This document shows positions 1-6,135 of a stretch of DNA of 16,162 nucleotides, piece by piece. Source of the stretch: CAZRAL01 sp964598005 (GTDB lineage: Bacteria > Pseudomonadota > Gammaproteobacteria > Burkholderiales > Usitatibacteraceae); the NCBI GenBank assembly GCA_964598005.1, contig CAZRAL010000057.1:1-16162 (forward strand). Direction: 5' to 3'. Below the pieces are notes generated by a model. The model did not search any database, was not told the DNA's origin, and saw only the letters and a program-made list of their open reading frames with translations. Both the position numbers and the translations under genes were made by a program. The number at the start of each line of letters is the position of its first letter. The first letter of the stretch is position 1.

Positions 1-51
1 TTTTCATCCGCAAAAATTACCACTTTTCATGTGACCGTGCGTAACATCAGT
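1..51. mobile_element. End of a probable mobile element, cut by the window edge
   Basis: The last ten bases (42-51) are TAACATCAGT. The same sequence forms both inverted ends of the 300-bp element at 12724-13023. Reading inward from the end, both copies continue with similar sequence: TCACA at a comparable distance, then ATGAAAA followed by TGG after one or two bases. This supports shared ancestry rather than a chance 10-mer. The end lies exactly at the sppA stop: the final A of TAA is the first A of ACTGATGTTA on the minus strand. The rest of the element is outside the window, so it could be a full insertion sequence, a MITE or a fragment. Confidence 0.5.
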
Positions 52-1013
52 TAATTAAGTGTCGAAGAATCACGCGTTGAACCCAACGTCATACTCTTCC
101 AGAACCCCTCTCCTGCCTTCGCCCCTAATCGATGGGCAAGCAATTCTGGGAACGATTCTTCCGGGGTGAAATCGACAATTTGTTCCGCTTTGATAATATC
201 GCGCGCAATGGAATCCAAATTTCCCAATCCATCCGCAAGCCCGAGTTCAACACTGCGTTCCCCCGACCAGACCAGGCCCGAAAACATTTCGGGTATTTCC
301 TTGAGCCGCTTTCCGCGGCCTTGTTTTACCACCTTAATAAATTGCTGGTGAATCTCATCAACCATCTGCTTGGCATATTTTTGCTGTTCAGGATTCAGCG
401 GTGAAAAGGGGTCGAGAAACCCTTTGTTCTCGCCAGCAGTGATCAAGCGCCGTTCGACGCCCAATTTATCCATTGTTCCCGTGAAACCGAATCCATCCAT
501 CAACACGCCAATCGAGCCGACAATGCTGGCCTTGTCTACAAAAATACGGTCAGCCGCAACCGCTACATAATAGCCGCCCGATGCACAAATATCCTGCACT
601 GCAACGTGTAATGGAATATCGGGATATTTCGCCCGCAACCGCCTGATTTCATCATTGATATAGCCCGCTTGCACCGGGCTGCCGCCAGGACTATTGATGC
701 GCAGCACCACTCCTTTGGTATGTTTATTCTTAAAGGCTTGTCGCAATGCGCTGATAATCTTGTCTGCAGAAGCCTTCGAATCCGTAGTGATTACCCCTTT
801 GAGATCGACCAAGGCCGTATGACTTTCTAGGGAAGATACTTCGCGTATGTTCCCCGAAAAAAAAGCACCTGCAATGAATAGTAAAAACGTAAAGCTCAAT
901 AATCGAAAAAAAATTCCCCACCGGCGTGCACGTCTCTGCTCGACAAGTGTCTCCAGTAGGAGCTTTTCCAAAATCGTTTTTTCCCAGTTATCTGGATTCG
1001 GGGGGAGCTTCAT
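51..1013 (-). CDS. sppA: Signal peptide peptidase SppA-type membrane serine protease (peptidase family S49)
   Basis: A 320-residue S49 peptidase of the short, single-domain type. It is expected to degrade cleaved signal peptides and membrane-associated fragments with its active site on the outer face of the inner membrane. A charged cytoplasmic N-terminus is followed by one membrane segment at about residues 33-52 and then the protease domain. The nucleophile is Ser145 in CASGGYY. The general base is Lys197 in GENKGF. Their spacing of 52 residues equals the Ser147/Lys199 pair known for Bacillus subtilis SppA, so the Ser-Lys dyad looks intact. RINSPGGS (105-112) is the conserved glycine-rich strand-turn of the family. 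No Shine-Dalgarno sequence precedes the ATG. The stop codon abuts a probable mobile-element end, so the last residues may not be ancestral. Confidence 0.95.
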   Translation of the reverse strand: MKLPPNPDNWEKTILEKLLLETLVEQRRARRWGIFFRLLSFTFLLFIAGAFFSGNIREVSSLESHTALVDLKGVITTDSKASADKIISALRQAFKNKHTKGVVLRINSPGGSPVQAGYINDEIRRLRAKYPDIPLHVAVQDICASGGYYVAVAADRIFVDKASIVGSIGVLMDGFGFTGTMDKLGVERRLITAGENKGFLDPFSPLNPEQQKYAKQMVDEIHQQFIKVVKQGRGKRLKEIPEMFSGLVWSGERSVELGLADGLGNLDSIARDIIKAEQIVDFTPEESFPELLAHRLGAKAGEGFWKSMTLGSTRDSSTLN

Positions 1014-1301
1014 TGAAAATAGTTGGTACTTTGCTGTATGTGAAACGTTTTATCCTGCTGCAACGAATCTGCCGGTTTCTTGATGGTACTGACTGGCTCA
1101 CTGTACTTGAGGAAACTCGTTCCTGCTGCCAAAAACCATTCCTGGCGAAACACAAACTCCACAAGCTGTCACCGTTTTCAGCATGGAATATCGTAATTTA
1201 ATTATAGACCACTTTCATAGAAGACAATGCGTGGTTATTCATGAAATAACACAAATTTACATGAGTTATAGCATGCTTCCTTATACAGACCTAATCAAAT
1301 C
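1014..1301. other. Non-coding gap between rluC and sppA
   Basis: No credible gene is seen in these 288 bases on either strand. It holds a candidate sppA promoter near 1201-1228 and a weak AT-rich hairpin at 1234-1250 (GTTATT, loop CATGA, AATAAC) just downstream of the rluC stop. From general knowledge, many betaproteobacteria carry a HAD-family hydrolase gene and a Rieske-type gene between rluC and sppA. Neither is present here. Confidence 0.6.
1201..1228 (-). promoter_or_regulatory. Candidate sigma-70 promoter for sppA
   Basis: On the minus strand there is a perfect -10 hexamer TATAAT (1201-1206). Upstream of it lies TTGTCT (1222-1227, spacing 15) or ATTGTC (1223-1228, spacing 16). The short spacing weakens the call. 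Transcription from here would give a leader of about 180 nt before the sppA ATG. Confidence 0.4.
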
Positions 1302-2348
1302 TTATCGAAGTCTGCTTCGTGGCTCGCTTGCTGCCTTTATGCCTTCACGCAAATAGTGCAAGTAATGTTCTAGATCGGAAGGCAGCGGGGCCCGAATTTC
1401 AAGATGTAAACCCGTTAGCGGGTGCTGTGTCGCAAAAAAATGGGCATGCAAAAACATGCGCTTCAAGCCACCGTTTCGAGCTGCCGCAATTGATTTGTTC
1501 AGGGGAAAATCCCCGTATTTGTCGTCGCCTAAAATGGGAAAACCGAGATGCGTCAAATGAACACGGATCTGATGCGTACGGCCGGTACGAATATCTGCTT
1601 CAAGCAGGGTAGCATCGGCAAAATTTTCCATCCGGCTAAAAACAGTGTGCGCTTCTACCCCATTGTCTTCATCGACTGCAACACGTCTTTCTCCATTAGC
1701 AATGACATATTTAGCGAGCCTCAAGCGCACGTGACGTTTTTCATCGGGCCACTGCCCTTTCACAAGCGCAATATAGCGTTTATCGGCGCGCGTTTTGGCT
1801 TCGCCGCGCAGTTGTGCATGCAATATGGTCAGGGCGCTGCGTTTTTTTGCCAGCAACAATACCCCCGATGTCTCTCGATCCAGCCGATGAACCAATTCGA
1901 GAAACCGGGCTTCCGGGCGTATTTGACGAAGCGCTTCGATCACTCCTAGGCTGATTCCACTGCCGCCATGTACGGCCATGCCAGCCGGTTTATTCAATGC
2001 CAGCAGCGCTTCGTCCTCATAAAGAATTTCAAACCGAATACCGCGCTGATGCATGCGTGCAGAGGCTGGCTGCTCGTCGGGCCGGGCAACGGCTATGCGC
2101 ACGGGGGGGATGCGTAATACATCACCTGCCTGCAAACGATAATCCGCTGCAATGCGCCCTTTGTTTATGCGCACTTCCCCCGATCTTAAAATACGGTAAA
2201 TATGGCTTTGGGGAACGCGTTTAAGATGCGTTAGCAAAAAATTATCGACGCGCTGCCCTTCTACGGTATCGTCAATGGTCAGGTAAGTAACAGCAGCCTC
2301 AGTGGCGGCATCGGCTTTATGTTGATTTTCCTTCGCAGTGATAGGCAT
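1302..2348 (-). CDS. rluC: 23S rRNA pseudouridine synthase RluC (RluA family)
   Basis: A 348-residue RluA-family enzyme. RluC makes pseudouridine at positions 955, 2504 and 2580 (E. coli numbering) of 23S rRNA near the peptidyl-transferase centre. An S4 RNA-binding domain covers about residues 30-80 (QRVDNFL through GDVLRI). The catalytic domain starts near 105. The catalytic aspartate is Asp157 in HRLDRETSG. The second family motif RTGRTHQIRVHL is at 254-265. The gene sits divergently next to rne, the usual arrangement in proteobacteria, which favours RluC over RluD or RluA. There is no Shine-Dalgarno site. A good promoter lies so close that the ATG may be at or near the transcript 5' end. 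The 20 or so residues before the S4 domain are not conserved in kind. Confidence 0.95.
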   Translation of the reverse strand: MPITAKENQHKADAATEAAVTYLTIDDTVEGQRVDNFLLTHLKRVPQSHIYRILRSGEVRINKGRIAADYRLQAGDVLRIPPVRIAVARPDEQPASARMHQRGIRFEILYEDEALLALNKPAGMAVHGGSGISLGVIEALRQIRPEARFLELVHRLDRETSGVLLLAKKRSALTILHAQLRGEAKTRADKRYIALVKGQWPDEKRHVRLRLAKYVIANGERRVAVDEDNGVEAHTVFSRMENFADATLLEADIRTGRTHQIRVHLTHLGFPILGDDKYGDFPLNKSIAAARNGGLKRMFLHAHFFATQHPLTGLHLEIRAPLPSDLEHYLHYLREGIKAASEPRSRLR

Positions 2349-2353
2349 CTTAC

Positions 2354-2381
2354 GTTATACTTATATCTCGTTGATTTTCAA
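2354..2381 (-). promoter_or_regulatory. Candidate sigma-70 promoter for rluC, possibly giving a leaderless mRNA
   Basis: Minus strand: TTGAAA (2376-2381), 16-bp spacer, TATAAC (2354-2359), which is 5 of 6 consensus bases in each box. Only five bases separate the -10 box from the rluC ATG, so a standard start point would fall on or within a base of the ATG. Confidence 0.5.
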
Positions 2382-2469
2382 GCGTGTCAGTTCAGGCAAA
2401 GCAATAAAATTGTGCGCTTTGGGAAATGGGAGTCATCTGAATTATCCAGGCCTCATTTCTTTACTCGTC

Positions 2470-2498
2470 TTGACAATCGCCGCAATCCGGATTTTTAT
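2470..2498 (+). promoter_or_regulatory. Candidate sigma-70 promoter for rne
   Basis: A perfect -35 TTGACA (2470-2475), a 17-bp spacer and TTTTAT (2493-2498, 4 of 6) match 10 of 12 promoter positions at ideal spacing. The start point would be near 2505, leaving about 390 nt of leader before the rne ATG. Confidence 0.5.
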
Positions 2499-2504
2499 CC
2501 AGTG

Positions 2505-2894
2505 ATCCGCGCGGTTAATCAAAACCTACCGCCAGCATCCCGGTTCAATTTCTGGAGTTCGGAATACGAGCGGCCGTTTTCGCTCGCCGCAACCAAGTAG
2601 CGATATTAAACGAATTGCGTGCTTGAACCCCAAAGGGTTTGCGGCGTGAGGGAACATGGCTTCGCTGATTTTCCGGCTGAGGTCGCATTGAGGATAATCC
2701 GTTGTTGCCGTTTGACGGGCAACACAACAGAAAGTGATGGCGCATTGTGGATTTCGTTAATTTCAATCAAACAACTTATATTCCACGCTAAGCCTATGCT
2801 TCATAAGGGCATCGCACTGTAGTATCGTTGCATCGATAATGCCCTAGCCTCATCGTTATTTCCCTCCTGTCTTGAAAGTACGGGAAAGAAGAAC
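2505..2894 (+). promoter_or_regulatory. Structured 5' leader of rne
   Basis: Two hairpins can be drawn by eye. The first spans 2701-2728: GTTG, then TTGCC pairing with GGGCAA across a small loop, closed by CAAC. The second spans 2806-2845: AGGGCAT (2806-2812) pairs with ATGCCCT (2839-2845), and TATCG/CGATA (2823-2827/2834-2838) stacks directly on it with a one-sided 10-nt bulge. It ends 49 nt before the start codon. In E. coli, RNase E binds its own leader hairpins and destabilises its mRNA. A similar loop is inferred here, not shown. Confidence 0.45.
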
Positions 2895-5474
2895 ATGAAA
2901 CGAATGTTGTTTAACGCAACCCAGGCGGAAGAACTGCGGGTTGCCATTGTAGATGGTCAGAAGCTGATTGACCTAGATATAGAACATGCTGGTAAAGAGC
3001 AACGCAAAAGTAATATTTACAAAGCGGCCGTTACCCGTGTAGAACCTTCGCTGGAAGCGGTCTTTGTCGATTATGGTGCAGATCGTCACGGTTTTTTGCC
3101 TTTCAAGGAACTGACCCGCACCTATATTCAGGGCGATGATGGGGAAGGCACCCGTGCCAGAATTGCCCAAAATCTTAAAGTCGGTCAGGAAATCCTCGTT
3201 CAAGTCGAAAAAGACGAGCGTGGTAATAAAGGCGCGGCGCTGACGACTTATATTTCCCTCGCTGGTCGTTATCTTGTTCTTATGCCCAACAACCCGCGTG
3301 GTGGCGGTGTTTCCCGTCGTATTGAAGGCGAAGAGCGAGCAGAGCTACGCGAGATCCTTGATCAACTCAATATTCCAACAGGAATGAGTGTCATTGCCCG
3401 CACCGCTGGTATTGGCCGCTCCGCTGAAGAATTAAAATGGGATATGAGTTATCTCCTGCAACTTTGGGAAGCGATTGAGAGTGCTTCCAAAGAAGTCAAG
3501 GCACCGGAATTGATTTATCTGGAATCGAGCCTTGTGGTACGCGCCATCCGTGACCTGTTTCAGCCCGATATCGGCGAAATCCTGATCGACACCCCGGAAA
3601 TATTCGAGCAGGCGCAGTCTTTCATGTCAACTGTCATGCCTGGCAATGTCAATAAGGTCAAGCTTTACAAGGACGACGTCCCGCTTTTCTCGCGGTTCCA
3701 GATCGAGCATCAGATTGAAACCGCATATCGCCGCGATGTTGCCCTGCCTTCCGGTGGGGCCATCATCATCGACCACACCGAGGCGCTGGTTTCCATCGAT
3801 GTCAATTCAGCCCGCGCAACGCGCGGCCACGATATCGAAGAAACAGCATTTCGCACCAATTGCGAGGCCGCCGACGAAATTGCCCGCCAGCTTCGCTTGC
3901 GCGACCTAGGAGGTCTGGTGGTCATCGATTTTATCGATATGGAATCGGTCAAGAATCAGCGCGAAGTTGAAAACCGTTTGCGTGATGCATTGAGCCATGA
4001 CCGTGCACGCGTCCAGACCGGGAAAATTTCACGCTTTGGCCTGCTGGAGCTTTCTCGCCAGCGTTTGCAACCCGCCCTTTCGGAGTCAAGCTACATCCCT
4101 TGCACCCGTTGTCATGGCCTGGGGCACATCCGCGATACCGCCTCTTCGGCGCTACATATCCTGCGCATCATACAGGAAGAAGCCATGAAGGAAAACACCA
4201 GTGCTGTACACGCGCAAGTGCCAGTTGATGTCGCAACTTTTTTACTGAACGAGAAGCGGCAAGACATCCACAAAATAGAAATGCGTTTCAAAGTCAACGT
4301 GCTGCTCATCCCCAACGTACACCTTGAAACGCCCCATTATGAAATTGAACGCTTGCGCCATGACTCCGAAAAACTTGAATTAACCATGCCCAGCTATCAA
4401 ATGGTCAATAAACCGGTTGAGGAAATCAAAGCTGTCATTGGCCAGGAAAGCGATGCCAAGCCTGCACGTCCGGAACCGATTGTCAAAGGCATTACACCTT
4501 CCCAACCTGCACCGATCTCCCCCGAACGTCCTTCCCGCGCTTCCGCAAACGCCCCTGTTTCCTTGTGGCAACGTATTATGGAGTGGTTCAAAGCAGAGCC
4601 TTTAACACAGCCTCCCCCAACCACCGCCAAACCAGACCGTAATGCACGTGGCGAGCGCCCACGCCGCGACGAACGCAAGCGTGGCCCTAAACAGGATCGT
4701 GAACGTGGGGGACGTCACGAAGGCCGCCAACGTAACGCCGAACAGAAACAAGAGCCGCGTAACAGCAAGTCGGTCGAGACTAAACCGCCGCTGGAAGAAC
4801 ACGATACTGGAACGAACCAACCACAGCAGAAAAAACGTCCATCGCAAGCTCAAACACCAAAACCAACCCTGGAAGCGAAGCATATCGATTCCAGTGAAAA
4901 AAATGAAGGGCGTGGGCGGCGGCGGCGTGGGCGTGGAGAGCGCCCGGAACAGCAGACGCGTAAAGCCGAGTTGCCTGCTCAACCGGCAATCAAAGAAGAA
5001 TCCACTTCGAATGCCGAGATCGGTAACGCTTCCGAAAACACGATTGTAGACGCGGCACATTCGATGCCCTCGGCAAATTCGTCATTCGTAGCTTCGACAG
5101 CCTTTATGGAAAGTGCGCATTCTCAGCCAGCTAACGAAATTACATCAACAGAAAGTGCAACTGTTATCGCCGCCAAATCGGCACCGGTTATCAAGCCGAC
5201 AATGGGCACTATCGATCAAATCCCTGACACATTGCTCCCACGAGCCGTACCGCGCCCCCGTCACCGACGCCAAGCGTCCGCAGTACCAGTCACCGAGCCT
5301 CTGGTCATTATCGAAACGGCTGTCGAAAAAATTCAGCCTTCGTCCCCTGGCGTTGATCAAGAACCTCCACGCCGGGCCAATCCCCGCCTACGCAAAAAAC
5401 GCGAAGCGGTGAACGAACCGCTGATATTTGTCGAGACCAAAACCGGGGAATCCAACAATTCATCTGTCCAATAG
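2895..5474 (+). CDS. rne: Ribonuclease E
   Basis: An 859-residue RNase E, the main endonuclease of mRNA turnover and of rRNA and tRNA processing. The N-terminus MKRMLFNATQ is nearly that of E. coli and fixes the start. A GGGAAAGAAG stretch lies just upstream. The S1 RNA-binding domain covers about residues 37-120. DNase I-like catalytic aspartates are Asp302 (SIDVNSARATRG) and Asp345 (VVIDFIDME). The zinc-link cysteines of the tetramer are Cys403 and Cys406 (CTRC). The catalytic half ends near 515. The rest is a low-complexity scaffold: a short amphipathic segment SLWQRIMEWF (556-565) that may bind membrane, arginine-rich RNA-binding tracts at 587-613 and 672-683, an acidic/Ser-rich stretch, and two similar C-terminal motifs around EPL-x3-ET. 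This architecture supports RNase E rather than RNase G. Confidence 0.98.
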   Translation: MKRMLFNATQAEELRVAIVDGQKLIDLDIEHAGKEQRKSNIYKAAVTRVEPSLEAVFVDYGADRHGFLPFKELTRTYIQGDDGEGTRARIAQNLKVGQEILVQVEKDERGNKGAALTTYISLAGRYLVLMPNNPRGGGVSRRIEGEERAELREILDQLNIPTGMSVIARTAGIGRSAEELKWDMSYLLQLWEAIESASKEVKAPELIYLESSLVVRAIRDLFQPDIGEILIDTPEIFEQAQSFMSTVMPGNVNKVKLYKDDVPLFSRFQIEHQIETAYRRDVALPSGGAIIIDHTEALVSIDVNSARATRGHDIEETAFRTNCEAADEIARQLRLRDLGGLVVIDFIDMESVKNQREVENRLRDALSHDRARVQTGKISRFGLLELSRQRLQPALSESSYIPCTRCHGLGHIRDTASSALHILRIIQEEAMKENTSAVHAQVPVDVATFLLNEKRQDIHKIEMRFKVNVLLIPNVHLETPHYEIERLRHDSEKLELTMPSYQMVNKPVEEIKAVIGQESDAKPARPEPIVKGITPSQPAPISPERPSRASANAPVSLWQRIMEWFKAEPLTQPPPTTAKPDRNARGERPRRDERKRGPKQDRERGGRHEGRQRNAEQKQEPRNSKSVETKPPLEEHDTGTNQPQQKKRPSQAQTPKPTLEAKHIDSSEKNEGRGRRRRGRGERPEQQTRKAELPAQPAIKEESTSNAEIGNASENTIVDAAHSMPSANSSFVASTAFMESAHSQPANEITSTESATVIAAKSAPVIKPTMGTIDQIPDTLLPRAVPRPRHRRQASAVPVTEPLVIIETAVEKIQPSSPGVDQEPPRRANPRLRKKREAVNEPLIFVETKTGESNNSSVQ

Positions 5475-5490
5475 CAAACCGGTTTTGCCG

Positions 5491-5524
5491 AAGCGCTGAC
5501 TATTCTTGCGAATAGTCAGCGCTT
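5491..5524 (+). terminator. Strong hairpin after rne, likely terminator
   Basis: A perfect 15-bp stem (AAGCGCTGACTATTC at 5491-5505 with its complement at 5510-5524) and a 4-base loop TTGC start 16 bp after the rne stop. Only three Ts follow, so intrinsic termination may be incomplete. It could also protect the 3' end. Confidence 0.6.
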
Positions 5525-5534
5525 TCAATAGCTA

Positions 5535-5637
5535 ATTCCATTTCTAAATCAAAAATGACACAAAGGCGAGCCGCAGACAATATGCGCAATACGGCAAGGC
5601 GAAGCCGACAAAGTAAGTTTTGATTTAGAAATGGAAT
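5535..5637. repeat. 103-bp palindromic repeat element (MITE- or REP-like)
   Basis: A perfect 20-bp inverted repeat bounds it: ATTCCATTTCTAAATCAAAA (5535-5554) and its complement (5618-5637). The 63-bp core contains smaller dyads such as GCCG/CGGC and GGC-GAA-GCC. It lies in the convergent gap between rne and the phosphatase gene, where insertion is harmless. No transposase is encoded. No clear target duplication is visible, so whether it moved as a MITE is inferred. The whole element could fold into one long hairpin in either transcript. Confidence 0.6.
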
Positions 5638-5652
5638 AATGCCAAAACAAGA

Positions 5653-6135
5653 TCAATTGCGTGAACGGTCGCGGGCACGAAGAAATTTAAGCAGCCCATT
5701 ACAGCCATCCTCGATCATATCAAGCACGCGCTCAAAATCCTCTGCGCCACCTTGATAAGGATCCGGCACGTCTTCACCTTGATAAGAGTCGCCATAATCC
5801 AGAAGTAATTCAATTTTTTCCTGGTTATGCGTTGCACAAATCGATTTGAGATGGCGCATATTGATCTTGTCCATCACCAGAATGTAATCATAAGTTTCAA
5901 AATCGGAGGGGGAAATCTGGCGTCCCCGTAATGGCTTCAAATCGTAGCCGCGACGTGCCGCATGTTCTATGGCCCGCGCATCGGGAGGTGAATCGACGTG
6001 ATAATCGTGTGTTCCAGCCGAGCCAACATGCACTTTTCCTTGCATATTGTGTTCCGCCAGCAGTTTCAAAAAAACGCCCTCAGCTGTTGGCGAACGGCAG
6101 ATATTACCCATACAGACAAACAGAATTTTTTTCAT
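5653..6135 (-). CDS. Low-molecular-weight protein-tyrosine phosphatase
   Basis: A 160-residue cytoplasmic phosphatase of the LMW-PTP (Wzb/Etp/PtpA) family. The P-loop C-x5-R-S is at 8-15 (CMGNICRS), with nucleophile Cys8 and phosphate-binding Arg14. The general acid is Asp125 in the DPYQGG loop, so all key residues are present. These enzymes remove phosphate from tyrosine, commonly on BY-kinases that control capsule or exopolysaccharide export. No kinase or polysaccharide gene is nearby, so the substrate is unknown. The ATG overlaps the uvrB stop by 4 bp (ATGA), implying translational coupling. As known from some betaproteobacteria such as Ralstonia, a similar gene often follows uvrB and precedes iscR; the isc genes are not here. 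Arsenate reductases share this fold, but the DPY acid loop favours a phosphatase. Confidence 0.92.
   Translation of the reverse strand: MKKILFVCMGNICRSPTAEGVFLKLLAEHNMQGKVHVGSAGTHDYHVDSPPDARAIEHAARRGYDLKPLRGRQISPSDFETYDYILVMDKINMRHLKSICATHNQEKIELLLDYGDSYQGEDVPDPYQGGAEDFERVLDMIEDGCNGLLKFLRARDRSRN

Larger units (their letters stand above)
2349..2894. other. Divergent regulatory region between rluC and rne (546 bp)
   Basis: No convincing gene is seen here; the short open frames on both strands lack recognisable protein features. The left end holds the rluC promoter. The middle has a strong candidate rne promoter, and the right 390 bases would be the rne leader, with at least two clear hairpins. 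Its length and structure resemble the long autoregulatory 5' leader known for E. coli rne. Confidence 0.6.

Noticed and set aside
2545..2766. 73-codon minus-strand frame in the rne leader region
   Set aside because: No recognisable features; it lies over the predicted leader hairpins and is better explained as non-coding.
4602..5060. 152-codon minus-strand frame, and a 135-codon plus-strand frame at 4642-5049, inside rne
   Set aside because: Both overlap the RNase E scaffold in other frames; the composition follows from its Arg/Pro/Gln codons.
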